The translations under genes and the position numbers were made by a program. Below, piece after piece: positions 29,031-38,083 of a DNA stretch of 64,000 nucleotides. A model generated the notes under the pieces. That model worked only from the letters and a program-made list of their open reading frames with translations, made no database searches and had not been told where the DNA came from. Position 1 is the first letter of the stretch. The number at the start of each line of letters is the position of its first letter. The stretch comes from Pseudarthrobacter sp. Fe7 (GTDB lineage Bacteria; Actinomycetota; Actinomycetes; Actinomycetales; Micrococcaceae): NCBI GenBank assembly GCA_024372495.1, contig CP099977.1, positions 3,162,001 to 3,226,000 of the forward strand, given 5' to 3'.

Positions 29031-29344
29031 TCTGCTGACGCCAACGCCGAGCGTTGGACCGAATTGCCTCTGGCGTATAAGGAGACGCCGGCCGGCGATC
29101 GCCGCAAGGGAACCCGCGCTGCCAACCTCCGTCCCCCGCCGCTCTACAACGCAACGAACTTCGAGAAACTTTGACGGGCCTGGCTGGCAACGACCCGCCA
29201 TCGTGGTGGCCATGAACGCGCAGTGCTGCCCCGGGTGAAACTCAATCCCTCCCAGGTGGGTTGAACCCAACGTGCTGACCGGCAGCACCAACCCCTGCCG
29301 GTACGCTTGAAAAACATCAGCCCGCAGAGAAAGGAGCAGCGATC

Positions 29345-29848
29345 GTGACCACGGCATCCCGCGGACGCCTCATCATGTTCCTTCTCCGTGCGGGCTTCCT
29401 GGCCGCTGCGCTGGCCATCATCACGGGGATCTTCGGCATGCACATCATGACCGGAGCCCACGGCATGGCCGCTCACGCCATGCCCGCGGTCGGCGTCGAG
29501 CACACCGCGCCTCACATGCACGCTGGCGCCGGCCACACCGGCCATGGCACAGCAGAACCTGGCACGACAGAACGCGGCACTGAAACACCGGCAGAACCTG
29601 CGATGGTCCCGGCAGCCGCGGCGGCCGGATCGTCCACGTGCTCCCCCGGCCCGGCGTGCCCGGAAATGTCCGGCGGGGGAACGGTGTGTGTGCCCGCGCC
29701 CGGAACCGCAACCCTGGCGGCGCCGCTGCCGGGAACAGCAGCCTGCGCTGTGCCGTACTCCAACATGACTGCCTTGGCAGCGGGGGCGCACTATTCCTTC
29801 TCACCGGACAGCCCAACGCCCGGTGACCTCAGTATCAGCCGGACGTAA
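29345..29848 (+). CDS. DUF6153 family protein
   Basis: A 167-residue membrane-associated protein. An N-terminal helix (MFLLRAGFLAAALAIITGIF, then GMHIMTGAHG) is followed by a His/Met-rich stretch (HTAPHMHAGAGHTGH), a low-complexity linker and cysteines (CSPGPACPEM). DUF6153 proteins are actinobacterial and usually lie next to DUF305 and copper genes. The His and Met content fits metal binding at the outer face of the membrane. Upstream, 28961-29344 contains only the terminator and promoter region. Confidence 0.75.
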   Translation: MTTASRGRLIMFLLRAGFLAAALAIITGIFGMHIMTGAHGMAAHAMPAVGVEHTAPHMHAGAGHTGHGTAEPGTTERGTETPAEPAMVPAAAAAGSSTCSPGPACPEMSGGGTVCVPAPGTATLAAPLPGTAACAVPYSNMTALAAGAHYSFSPDSPTPGDLSISRT

Positions 29849-29997
29849 ACCGGCATTCCGTGCGCCCTCCTCCCGGGCGGACAATCCAGCCATTTGTGCA
29901 CGCCCAAAGGCCCACCCGCATCGCGGGTGCGGGCCGCCACTGCACGAACCATAAGCGCCACCAGGGCGCCGCTGATACTTTCGAGGACCTGATTACC

Positions 29998-30621
29998 GTG
30001 AAGAAAACCCTGACCATTTCCGCTGCCGCCATCGCCGCAGCGATCGCCCTCTCCGGCTGCTCCGGCTCCGGATCCGGCAGCTCGGATTCGTCCGGCATGC
30101 CGGGCATGAACCACGGCGGCATGGCAACATCGGCCAGCGCAGCCCCGGCTGCCTCCGATTTCAACGACGCTGACACGATGTTCGCTCAGATGATGATCCC
30201 GCATCACGCCCAAGCCGTCGCGATGAGTGAGACCATCCTGAAAAAGGAAGGCATCCCCGCCCAGGTAACCGACCTTGCCACCAAGATCAAGACCGCCCAA
30301 GCCCCGGAGATCCAGAAAATGACCGCCTGGCTTCAGAGCTGGGGACAGCCCACCGAGGCACCCACACATAGCATGGCCGGGCACAGCATGTCCGGGATGA
30401 TGAGCGTGGACGACATGGCCAAGCTCGACGCCGCACAGGGCACCGAAGCAGCCAAACTCTTCCTAACTCAGATGATCGCCCACCACGAAGGCGCCGTCGA
30501 CATGGCCAAGACAGAGACCACTGCCGGCAAGAACACCGACGCGGTCCAGCTCAGCAAGGACATCGTCAGCACCCAGCAAGCCGAAATCCAGGAAATGAAG
30601 AACCTGCTGGCCACCCTGTAG
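29998..30621 (+). CDS. DUF305 lipoprotein, probable copper-related
   Basis: A secreted 207-residue protein. The GTG at 29998 starts KKTLTISAAAIAAAIALSGC, a lipobox signal, then a His/Met-rich stretch (MPGMNHGGM). Two DUF305 half-repeats follow: FAQMMIPHHAQAVAMSETIL and FLTQMIAHHEGAVDMAKTET, each with a metal-binding HH. It ends with ISTQ-like helices typical of the ferritin-like DUF305 fold. Usually linked to copper or silver resistance. A hairpin terminator follows. Confidence 0.88.
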   Translation: MKKTLTISAAAIAAAIALSGCSGSGSGSSDSSGMPGMNHGGMATSASAAPAASDFNDADTMFAQMMIPHHAQAVAMSETILKKEGIPAQVTDLATKIKTAQAPEIQKMTAWLQSWGQPTEAPTHSMAGHSMSGMMSVDDMAKLDAAQGTEAAKLFLTQMIAHHEGAVDMAKTETTAGKNTDAVQLSKDIVSTQQAEIQEMKNLLATL

Positions 30622-30633
30622 CCAGCACACTCA

Positions 30634-30674
30634 TGGGCACCGGCCCTCTGGGCCGGTGCTCCCGCCCCTTTTCC
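30634..30674 (+). terminator. Rho-independent terminator
   Basis: GCACCGGCCC and GGGCCGGTGC stem with a TCT loop, then CCCGCCCCTTTT. Confidence 0.75.
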
Positions 30675-30699
30675 CGGCTTTGGCTTTGGAGTTCCCCGT

Positions 30700-31575
30700 G
30701 CCCCTGCACCCTTTGACGCGCCCCCGGCCCGCGCGGCCGCCCTCGCTGCGACAGCAGCCCTGGTGCTCACCTTGTCCGCCTGCACTTCCGGGTCAACGAC
30801 CACGGCTGCATCGTCCACCGCGCCCCTGAGTCTGCCCAGCTCCCACGTCCATGGCCTGAGCGTGCACCGCGAGACGGGACCGGTGCTGCTCGCCACCCAT
30901 GAAGGCCTGTTCGACATGACCCGATCCCCGGCCGCCCGGATCTTGGACACCATTGACCTGATGGGCTTCACCGCCGCAGCCGACAACGGCGTCTTCTACG
31001 CCTCCGGGCATCCGGGGCCCGGCTCGGACCTGCCTAACCCCATCGGCCTGATCCGGTCCGTGGACGGTGGCAAAAGCTGGGAACCGCTTTCCCGCCAGGG
31101 CGGATCGGACTTTCACGCCCTCACCACCACCAGGTCCGGGATCGTCGGCTACGACGGGACCCTCCGGACCAGCCCCGACGGCAAAACCTGGAGCGACGTC
31201 CCGGTCGATTTCGTCCCCGCCGTGCTGGCCGGAAGCCCGGAATCCAGCACCGTTCTGGCCACCACCCGGGACGGGGTCCAGCGCTCCTCCGATGGCGGCA
31301 AAACGTGGGCCCTGGTGCCAAAGGCGCCAGTGATCCAGTTCGCGGCGTTCGCCAGCGGCACCGAAGTCATCGGCGTCGAACCCAGCGGGGCCGTCCACTG
31401 TTCAGCAGACGCAGGAAGCACCTGGGCCCGGACAGGGTCGATAGGAGGCAAGGTTCAGGCGATCGCTGCGGTCAAAAGGGGCGAGGGCAAGCCATCGATC
31501 TGGGCCGCGACCACGGAAGGACTTGTCGTCTCCACCGACGGCGGGTCATCGTTCCGGGCCTCCGACGGCCAATGA
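30700..31575 (+). CDS. BNR-repeat (F510_1955-like) lipoprotein
   Basis: About 290 residues, secreted. The mature part begins LSACTSGSTTTA with a lipobox Cys, then HVHGLSVHRETGPVLLATHE and repeated sialidase-type turns (SVDGGKSWEPL, SPDGKTWSDV, SSDGGKTWALV, STDGGSSF), which form a beta propeller. The signal peptide probably starts at GTG 30700, but this needs a frame change around 30725; the safe open frame starts at 30763. Members sit next to DUF305 and copper genes in Arthrobacter-like genomes; the activity is not known. Confidence 0.75.
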   Translation, partial: APAPFDAPPARAAALAATAALVLTLSACTSGSTTTAASSTAPLSLPSSHVHGLSVHRETGPVLLATHEGLFDMTRSPAARILDTIDLMGFTAAADNGVFYASGHPGPGSDLPNPIGLIRSVDGGKSWEPLSRQGGSDFHALTTTRSGIVGYDGTLRTSPDGKTWSDVPVDFVPAVLAGSPESSTVLATTRDGVQRSSDGGKTWALVPKAPVIQFAAFASGTEVIGVEPSGAVHCSADAGSTWARTGSIGGKVQAIAAVKRGEGKPSIWAATTEGLVVSTDGGSSFRASDGQ

Positions 31576-31639
31576 CCATTACCGCCGGGCCGATCGTCTG
31601 CCCGCCTGACACTCTCGTCCCAACCACTACGGCAGCATA

Positions 31640-32023
31640 GACGAGTCGGGTCACGGAGCGGCAGGAACGGACCTGGTTCGTGGACCCGACCACGCTGGAG
31701 GACGTGGTCGTGGACTCGGCCACGCTCGAAGCCCGGTTGGAGGGCAGAACGCTGCCTTGGCGCAGAAAAAGGCCCTCCGCGCCGCACACACCAAGGCCAA
31801 GGAAGCGCAGGCCCGCCACCAGATCGAGCGGCGCCTGTTTTGTGAGGGTCTTTACCTCGGGGCGGCGGCGGAGTTCGATTGGCTGGTGGCCTGTTCCGGG
31901 CCGCCGGACGTTCCCGCGCAGCCCGGACTTCGCACCACGCGCGCGGGACCGGGCGCGCCAGGCCCACCTGCAAAGCCGGTTCGCCGGCACCGGATCCAAG
32001 CCACCAAGTGCTCGGGGCCGTAA
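31640..32023 (+). pseudogene. Degraded open frame, unknown
   Basis: A plus-strand reading with a frame change near 31750 gives WFVDPTTLEDVVVDSATLEA, then ALAQKKALRAAHTKAKEAQA and RHQIERRLFCEGLYLGAA, ending in low-complexity sequence. Codon use looks coding, but no family is recognised and no start is clear. Confidence 0.25.
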
Positions 32024-32135
32024 CGACGAAGGGAAGGGAGGCGCGCAGAGCGCTAAGGCCCGGGCCTGAGGAAGACCCGCGCTGGTTCGGAGTAAGGATT
32101 TGTAGCCAGTAATTCCTGTGAAGGAGAAACGTACG

Positions 32136-32549
32136 ATGACTCACGAAACCACTCACACACTGCTCGATGCCTACCCCAAGGACCTTGGGGGCATCGATGA
32201 GCACAAACTGGCCGAATGCATCTCGGCCTGTTTTGACTGCGCCCAGGCCTGTACGGCCTGTGCGGATGCCTGCCTGAGCGAGGACATGGTCGCGGAGCTG
32301 ACCAAATGCATCCGCACCGACCTGGACTGCGCCGACATCTGCACCACCACCGGCAACATCCTCTCCCGCCATACCGGCTACGACGCCAACATCACCCGCG
32401 CCATCCTCCAGGCCGGTGCGACGGCATGCAAGGCCTGCGCCGAAGAATGCGAACAGCACGCAAGCATGCACGAACACTGCCGGATCTGCGCCGAAGCATG
32501 CCGGCGCTGCGAAACGGCATGCAACGGGCTCCTCGCTTCACTCGGCTAA
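32136..32549 (+). CDS. Four-helix bundle copper-binding protein (DUF326/Csp-like)
   Basis: A 137-residue cytosolic Cys-rich protein. Cysteines recur at helix spacing: [44 protein letters not shown] and [16 protein letters not shown]. This is the pattern of Csp copper-storage proteins, which bind many Cu(I) ions inside a four-helix bundle. The ATG at 32136 follows AAGGAG. It lies among copper genes (DUF305, DUF6153, multicopper oxidase), so it is probably a copper store or buffer. The gene is intact. Confidence 0.88.
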   Translation: MTHETTHTLLDAYPKDLGGIDEHKLAECISACFDCAQACTACADACLSEDMVAELTKCIRTDLDCADICTTTGNILSRHTGYDANITRAILQAGATACKACAEECEQHASMHEHCRICAEACRRCETACNGLLASLG

Positions 32550-32555
32550 TGCTTG

Positions 32556-32592
32556 AAAGGGGGCCCGCCCCACCGGGCGGGTCCCCTTCAGT
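32556..32592 (+). terminator. Rho-independent terminator
   Basis: GGGGGCCCGCCC, loop CACC, GGGCGGGTCCCC, then TTC, just after the copper-binding gene. Confidence 0.75.
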
Positions 32593-32620
32593 GCAGTCAG
32601 GCAAAGCGGAGCCGCAAAAC

Positions 32621-33204
32621 TCAGCCGCTGGAGCGCTGGGGCGGTCGCAATCCGTCCATGGCGACGTTGACCAGCCTGAGCACGGCCTCATGTGATGAAA
32701 GGCCAGCCGCAGCCCCAAGGGCGTGAAGGCAGAACGCCGCCAACTCGTCCGGACCAACGTCCTGGCGGAAGGCGCCGTCAGCCGCCCCCTGGCGGACCAG
32801 GCTCCGCGATAAAGGCCAGCAGTCTCTTACGGGCATCGCCCATATGTCCGCGCTGATGCAGCCTCACCAACCCCGCGTCGCCGTTACCGTGGCGGGAAAG
32901 GAACGCGTAAGCCTGCAGCACCGCCTCGAGCCTGCTCCCACGCCCCTTCGGTACGGTCCCTCACCCGGGTCAACTCAGTCAGATGGGATTCGATCTGGCG
33001 CTCGTGCCACGCCGCCAGAATCGACTCAACGTCCGGGAAGTACTTGTACAAGGTCGCCCGGCCAATACCGGCATTCTGCGCCACCGCCGACATAGTGACC
33101 CCGGCCAGGCCATGTCCGGCAACCAAGCGCGCCGCGGCGTCCAGAACTGCCCGTCGGACAGCATCCCGGTGGGTCTCGATCGTCTCGTTCCAGAGCTTGG
33201 GCAT
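32621..33204 (-). CDS. TetR-family regulator (two frame changes)
   Basis: About 195 residues. The N-terminal TetR HTH is clear: RRAVLDAAARLVAGHGLAGV, then TMSAVAQNAGIGRATLYKYF. Frame changes near 32925 and near 32795 are needed to follow the ligand domain (LEAVLQAYAFLSRHGNGDAG, then AADGAFRQDVGPDELAAFCL). The ATG at 33202-33204 precedes the HTH. It is divergent from the small membrane gene at 33293, with two palindromes between them, so it probably represses itself and that operon. Confidence 0.8.
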
Positions 33205-33211
33205 ACCCGAA

Positions 33212-33231
33212 TAGTACAAGTGGTCGTACTA
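33212..33231. promoter_or_regulatory. Palindromic TetR-type operator 1
   Basis: TAGTAC, eight bases, GTACTA, lying 8 bp upstream of the TetR start. Typical length and placement for autoregulation. Confidence 0.6.
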
Positions 33232-33249
33232 TAAGCATACTGGCACCAT

Positions 33250-33265
33250 CGATACACCTTGTATC
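33250..33265. promoter_or_regulatory. Palindrome 2, possible operator
   Basis: CGATACA, CC, TTGTATCG: a second inverted repeat 27 bp before the GTG of the divergent small membrane gene. Confidence 0.5.
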
Positions 33266-33292
33266 GAAAAAACCGATTCTTGGAGGATTAGC

Positions 33293-33460
33293 GTGACGGA
33301 CCCCGGCAGCAGCACCGACCCCCACTCCACCGACAGCAGGAAAACCCCTCAGAAGACGCCGCTGTGGGTGAAGGGCTTCATCGTAGCCGCGGCAGTGATC
33401 GTGGTTGTCTTCCTCGTCATCCACCTCAGCGGCGGCATGGTCATGAACCACACACCATGA
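33293..33460 (+). CDS. Small single-pass membrane protein
   Basis: A 55-residue protein from GTG 33293, behind GGAGGATTAGC. The N-terminal half is polar (TDPGSSTDPHSTDSRKTPQK), followed by one membrane helix (FIVAAAVIVVVFLVIHLSGG) and a short MVMNHTP tail. The stop overlaps the ATG of the next gene (ATGA), so they are co-translated. It was too small to show as a normal gene but has strong start and operon evidence. The His/Met tail hints at metal binding. Confidence 0.65.
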   Translation: MTDPGSSTDPHSTDSRKTPQKTPLWVKGFIVAAAVIVVVFLVIHLSGGMVMNHTP

Positions 33461-34005
33461 AACTGATGCCTCCCCCGCGCGCAAGGCGGCCCTGCTCGTG
33501 CACATCGTGTCCTCCGTAGGATGGCTCGGCGCGGTCGCCGGGTTCCTGGTCCTGGCCATCGCCGGACTTACATCCACCAATCCCGAGCTGGTCAGGGCCG
33601 CGTATGTGGGCATGGACCTGATCGGCTGGATGATGATCTTCCCCCTCAGCCTCGCGTCCTTCCTCTCCGGGATCATCCAGGGGCTCGGCACGATCTGGGG
33701 ATTGTTCCGCCATTACTGGGTTCTCATCAAACTTGTCATCACGGCCATAGCCACCCTGTTGTTGCTCGTTCACCTGCGGCCGGTCAGCGCGATGTCGCAA
33801 ATGGCGCTGACATCAGACCTCGGCCCTACTGACATGAACGGCATGAGGGTGCAGGCTCGTCTTCGACGCGGCGGCTGCTGTACTGGCGCTGCTTGTCACC
33901 AGCGTCCTATCCGTCTACAAACCCCGCGGCCTGACCCGCCACGGCCAAAAAGTCCTCCCCGGACAGCAAAGCCGCCCCCGCCCAACCAAGGGCGCCAACG
34001 CCTGA
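33457..34005 (+). CDS. DUF2269-like integral membrane protein (frameshifted)
   Basis: About 180 residues with four membrane helices: LLVHIVSSVGWLGAVAGFLV, then GMDLIGWMMIFPLSLASFLS, HYWVLIKLVITAIATLLLL, and after a frame change near 33855 VFDAAAAVLALLVTSVLSVY. A first frame change near the C-run at 33475 joins the ATG at 33457 (overlapping the small membrane gene) to the main frame. It resembles DUF2269-type proteins. Controlled with the small gene by the divergent TetR; function unknown. Confidence 0.65.
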
Positions 34006-34212
34006 GAGCCCACTACCGGCAGAGCCGCCAGCGGGGTTCACCCCCGACAGCCTTACCCGTGCCGGGGGACGAACGCACTCCAACACGCGGACGGTGCAGC
34101 ACAGCGTGAAGACCTGCGAATCTTCGGCCTGTGCAAAAAAACCCTTTTCGCTGGTACAACGATGGCCGCCACTCCTGGTGGAGCGGCCACCATCATTGGG
34201 TATTGAGCGTGG

Positions 34213-34504
34213 TCAGAGTTCGACAGTTTCGAATTCGAGGAGATCGGCGCCCGTTGCCACCGGTTTCTGGCCGCTGCCGTGGTGTTCGCCAGCCTGGCCG
34301 CTGCGCCAGTTTTGGTAGTCCTCTTCGCTGGACCAGGTGGTGACGACGAAGTAGCGGTCCTCTCCCTTGACCGGGCGGAGTAGTTGGAAGCCTTCGAATC
34401 CCGGCTGCCCATCGACAGCGTGCGCCCGGGCAGCGAAGCGCTTTTCGAGCTCAGGAGCCCTTACCTTCAGGGACGTGGATCGCATTGATCTTTACGACAG
34501 ACAT
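34213..34504 (-). CDS. Antibiotic-biosynthesis/heme-degrading-type monooxygenase (frameshifted)
   Basis: About 96 residues of the ABM fold. It starts MSVVKINAIHVPEGK at ATG 34504 (behind AAAGGAACACC), changes frame near 34455, and continues APELEKRFAARAHAVDGQPG, FEGFQLLRPVKGEDRYFVVT and TWSSEEDYQNWRSG. Proteins of this length and pattern include HmoB/MhuD/IsdG heme oxygenases, which need a conserved Asn, His and Trp. The W of TWSSEEDYQNW is present. In a region rich in iron genes, heme degradation is plausible but unproven. Confidence 0.72.
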
Positions 34505-34538
34505 GGTGTTCCTTTCATTGGTGGGACTGGGCAAGGGT

Positions 34539-35010
34539 TTAGAGATCGGTCAGGCCGAGGCCTTTGTCATCCAGGCACGGCGAATGCTTACCGGCCGGAA
34601 CCCCAGTGGAGCGGAGACAGGTACATTGCGGTCCCTTCACGCTGGGCAGGGACATCCAAACGAACCGCTGCATCTTGTTATAAAGCCCAAAATCCAGAAC
34701 CGCGCCGTCCAGCTTCGGGGCGAGATCGTGACTGACACTGATCTCGACCGCCGCCGTACCGGCCGACGAACTTTCCTCGGAGGTCCAGTGACCCTGCAGA
34801 TTGCATCGCAGCGCCTTCCGCGGCCGGGTACGAGAGAAATAGAGTCCCTGCTTCCGGCAGCCTCCGGGACCGATGTAGCAGTGAAGGATCCCGCCGAAAA
34901 CGGTCACCATTTCCACGGCCGCGTCGGTAAGGAAAAACCGACCGTGTCCCGGGATGTCAGCCACCGATCCAGGAACCTGTTCAGCAGTCCTGTCGACTCC
35001 AGGCATGGGG
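34539..35010 (-). CDS. Uncertain open frame upstream of monooxygenase
   Basis: The minus strand is open through this stretch (VEISVSHDLAPKLDGAVLDF, then GLYNKMQRFVWMSLPS), ending 35 bp before the monooxygenase start. The opposite strand is also open. No family is recognised. It could be a frameshifted gene of the same operon or non-coding. Confidence 0.25.
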
Positions 35011-35016
35011 CGGCGG

Positions 35017-36105
35017 TTAGCGGGCAACGACGAGTACCGTTCCCACGTTGCGGATCTTGCTCCGCACCGCATCCTCAATCCTGTGGTTCATCTTTGCCAG
35101 TTCTGCCATGGTCCAGTCCGGATCCGCGGGGGCTGTGACCTCGACGTGAAGACTGTGTCCGCTCCAGCGGAGGCGGACCGTTGATTTCGGCGGTGCCACA
35201 GGTGCAATAGCGGCCTCAGTGCGGGCCAGCAGGGCCGGATCCACGCCGTCCAAGAGCCGGCGGCCGATGTCCCGGACCGTTCCCCAGAGCAGGGCAAAGA
35301 TGGCGATGGAGATCAGAATGCCGATGATCGGATCTGCCAGCGGGAAACCGAGCCAGACACCGATCACGCCCACGACAACGGCCAGGGAGGTGAACCCGTC
35401 GGTGCGGGCATGCACCCCGTCTGCGACCAGCGCTGCGGAGCCGATTTCCCTGCCGACCCTGATCCGGTAGACGGCGACGATCTCGTTGCCGGCAAAACCG
35501 ATCAGGCCCGCCGCCAGGACCCAGGCGAGGTTGTTCAGGGGCTGCGGCTGGAAGATACGGATCACCGATTCCACCCCGGCGACGATGGCGGAGAGGGCCA
35601 CCACGGCGACAATGAACAAACCGGCGAGGTCTTCGGCGCGGCCGAACCCGTAGTTGTAGGTCCGCGTGGCCGCCCGGCGGCTGAGGATGAACGCTATCCA
35701 CAGCGGCACTGCGGTCAGGGCATCGGAGAAGTTGTGGATCGTATCCGCCAGCAGGGCCACGGAACCGCTGAACAGGAACACCACAAACTGCAGCAGCGAG
35801 GTCACCGCCAGTACGGCCAGGGAAATCTTCAGGGCCCTAATGCCCTTGGTCGAGCTCTCCATGGCCTCGTCCACCGAATCCGCCGCGTCATGGCTGTGCG
35901 GCACAAACAGGCCGTACAGGAACCCCTTCAGACCCCCGGGATGGTCATGATCATGGTGGTCATGCCCGTGACCATGGCTGTGGCCTGTCTCGTGCGCGTG
36001 CCCGTGGCCCGAACCGCCGTGGTTGTGGTCGTGGTGCTCATGGTCGTGGTCTTCGGTCAGCGAGTGTGCGTGGTGACCGTGCAGGTCCTCGTCCCGGCTT
36101 TTCAT
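35017..36105 (-). CDS. Cation diffusion facilitator (zinc/cobalt-type exporter)
   Basis: A 362-residue CDF antiporter that exports divalent metals. The N-terminus is very His-rich (HGHAHETGHSHGHGHDHHDH), followed by six membrane helices. TM2 contains ALLADTIHNFSDALTAVPLW with the HxxxD site, and TM5 contains GSAALVADGVHARTDGFTSL with a second HxxxD site. The C-terminal cytosolic domain is a ferredoxin-like fold (SLHVEVTAPADPDW). It overlaps the ArsR stop (ATGA), so the sensor controls its own exporter. Confidence 0.9.
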   Translation of the reverse strand: MKSRDEDLHGHHAHSLTEDHDHEHHDHNHGGSGHGHAHETGHSHGHGHDHHDHDHPGGLKGFLYGLFVPHSHDAADSVDEAMESSTKGIRALKISLAVLAVTSLLQFVVFLFSGSVALLADTIHNFSDALTAVPLWIAFILSRRAATRTYNYGFGRAEDLAGLFIVAVVALSAIVAGVESVIRIFQPQPLNNLAWVLAAGLIGFAGNEIVAVYRIRVGREIGSAALVADGVHARTDGFTSLAVVVGVIGVWLGFPLADPIIGILISIAIFALLWGTVRDIGRRLLDGVDPALLARTEAAIAPVAPPKSTVRLRWSGHSLHVEVTAPADPDWTMAELAKMNHRIEDAVRSKIRNVGTVLVVAR

Positions 36106-36441
36106 GCGGCACCGGTGGTGGTCTGGGGAAGATGGTGTGCAGGGGTGCCGCCGAGGGAATGCTGGGCCTGGAAGATGGCATCGACCACGAGCTGACGGGC
36201 GTGCTCATTCGCCAGCCGGTAGTACACGCGGGTGCCTTCCTGCCGGGTGGTCACTATCCGGGCCAGTCGCATCTTGGCCAGGTGCTGGGACACTGCGGAC
36301 TGGGGCTTGCCCACCGTCTCGGCCAGGCTCGTTCACTGACATTTCGCCGTCGCGGAGGGCAAGGATCAGCCGTACCCGGGTCGCGTCGGCCAGCATGGCG
36401 AAGACCTCAACGGCGAGCCTCGACATACCCGCTGTCGACAT
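36102..36441 (-). CDS. ArsR/SmtB-family metal sensor (frameshifted)
   Basis: About 112 residues. The start MSTAGMSRLAVEVFAMLADA, then TRVRLILALRDGEMSVNE, changes frame near 36325 into LAETVGKPQSAVSQHLAKMR, the recognition helix, and the wing RIVTTRQEGTRVYYRL, ending with helix 5 residues ARQLVVDAIFQAQHSL. Such proteins release DNA when they bind metal. The His in the last helix region would fit a zinc or cobalt/nickel site. First gene of the ArsR-CDF operon. Confidence 0.85.
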
Positions 36442-36462
36442 TCAACCCACAGGACTTATCTG

Positions 36463-36484
36463 CATTCATGCGAATATTATGACA
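36463..36484. promoter_or_regulatory. Probable ArsR/SmtB operator
   Basis: An AT-rich imperfect repeat (CATTCATGCGAATATTATGA) 20 bp upstream of the ArsR start, of the kind bound by SmtB/KmtR-type sensors. Confidence 0.4.
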
Positions 36485-36591
36485 CGCCAAAGGAATTTGA
36501 CGTGCTCGAGCGTGGCCGTCCCGGGCGCCCTACCGGTGTGCGGTCCTACGATGAGCCTGAACGAGGCAGGCGAGTTTGACGGGGAGGGCTT

Positions 36592-37312
36592 GTGCAGCTG
36601 GTGGAACTGGCATTGATCGGGGTTCCGGTCATCGCGGCCGGCGGGGCTGGCGTGTTGGCCACGTTCCGGCCTCCAGGGCCAAGGGTGACCAGCGGCCTGC
36701 AGCATTTCGCGGCGGGTGTGGTGATTGCTGCCGCAGCGTTGGAGCCTGCTCCCGGAAGTCGTGCGTGAGAGCGGAGTGGTGTCTGTTGTCGGGTTCGCGG
36801 CCGGTATTGCGGTGATGTTCGGCATGCGGGCCATCACCGGCCGCCTTGAAGACCGCGCCGGCACCGGCCGGGCGTCCAGTCTGCCCTGGGGGATGATCGG
36901 TGCGACAGCCACCGATTTCCTCATTGACGGCGTCATACTCGGCGCAGGATTCACTGCTGGGGGTCACACCGGCGTGCTCCTGTCGATTGCCTTGGCCATC
37001 GAATACCTCTTCGTGAGCCTGTCGTTGGCAGGAGCGATCGGTCCGGAACCCCGCAAAGCAGCCCTCATCGCCATTCCCGTGCTGTTGTCGCTGCTCACGG
37101 TGGGCGGAACGTTCCTCGGGCTGTGGCTGCTCGCCGGCGCCGCGCCGGTGACGCTGGCCGCGGTGCTCGCCTTCGGCGCCGTGGCCTTCATGTACCTGGC
37201 CACCGAAGAACTCCTCGTCGAGGCACACGCCCGGGGTGAAACCGCCATCGGCTCCAGCGCCTTCTACATCGGATTCCTCGCCGTACTCGTCCTCGAACAA
37301 GCGCTGCGCTAA
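36592..37312 (+). CDS. ZIP-family metal transporter (frameshifted)
   Basis: About 240 residues. From GTG 36592 (behind GGGGAGGG): QLVELALIGVPVIAAGGAGV, then SGLQHFAAGVVIAAAALE with the HFAAG motif of ZIP TM2. After a frame change near 36745 come LPEVVRESG, a TM with GATATDFLIDGVILGAGFTA (the HNxxDG-like metal site here is TDFLIDG), AIEYLFVSLSLAGA and a final VEAHARGE. These proteins take up zinc, iron or manganese, or act as two-way ducts. It is divergent from the ArsR-CDF exporter. Confidence 0.75.
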
Positions 37313-37560
37313 CCTCCAGGGACCTTCGTTGTGGGCAGCTGGGCTCCAGTCGAGCTGCTGTGGGAGACTCCCGGCATTCTTTCTGGACCGGGCCGATTAG
37401 TGCTTAGCCCCTATCCCGCTCATGCAGCATCCAGGGCGGCTCCTTGTCTGAGCGGATGGGCGGTGCAACAGTTTCGTTCACTGGCTCACAGGAGATGATC
37501 GGCACCCACGACCTGTTCCTGAACAGCCTTGCAGGGTTTGCCGAAAGGATGGAGTTTGCA
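37313..37560. other. Intergenic, no gene supported
   Basis: No motif seen apart from a weak hairpin near 37340-37375. Confidence 0.3.
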
Positions 37561-37989
37561 ATGAAGCAGCTAGATTCCGTAGTGAAGGCCGTTGAACAAT
37601 TCGATTTCCTCGACGGGATATCCTCGTCCCTGGCAAAGGCGGTAGGGAAAGCCGTCGATCCACGGCCGGTCCGCAACCTCTTAAGCGGTACGGTCATCGG
37701 GCACCCGCTGCACCCAGTCCTGACTGATCTGCCGATCGGCGCCTGGACCATGGCTGCTCTCCTGGATCTCGCAGGCGGCCGGTCCTCCGAGCCGGCGGCC
37801 GACCTGCTGGTCATTGCGGGCATCGCAACAGCCGTTCCCACTGCGGCGGCCGGGCTCAATGACTGGTCAGACACCGAGGGTAAGACTCAGCGGACGGGCA
37901 TCGTGCACGCCTGGCAAACAGCGCAGCCCTGTGCTTCTACCTCCCCACCGAAGGCCGCCCCAAGGGCCGCAAAGGTAACGGGAGGATGA
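37561..37989 (+). CDS. DUF2231 membrane protein, C-terminus altered
   Basis: The start MKQLDSVVKAVEQFDFLDGI (behind GGATGGAG) leads into the DUF2231 core: SGTVIGHPLHPVLTDLPIGA, then WTMAALLDLAGG, a membrane helix, and AGLNDWSDTEGKTQRTGIVH. The conserved HPLHP and DWSD are present. After HAW the frame is lost at about 37915, so the last membrane helices are missing or frameshifted. DUF2231 proteins are predicted heme-binding membrane proteins near redox genes. Confidence 0.75.
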   Translation: MKQLDSVVKAVEQFDFLDGISSSLAKAVGKAVDPRPVRNLLSGTVIGHPLHPVLTDLPIGAWTMAALLDLAGGRSSEPAADLLVIAGIATAVPTAAAGLNDWSDTEGKTQRTGIVHAWQTAQPCASTSPPKAAPRAAKVTGG

Positions 37990-38003
37990 ACGGCAGGGAA
38001 GCA

Positions 38004-38025
38004 TTGGTAAGGGCAGCCTTACCTT
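38004..38025. promoter_or_regulatory. Possible iron box upstream of multicopper oxidase
   Basis: TTGGTAAGGGCAGCCTTACCT contains GGTAAGG and CCTTACC as inverted repeats, like a DtxR/IdeR box but with a longer spacer. It lies 60 bp before the oxidase start. Confidence 0.45.
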
Positions 38026-38083
38026 TGTTAGCATCTCGTGGCGGTTCCGGTCCGGGCCGCGGCAGCCCCGTCCAGGAGTATCG

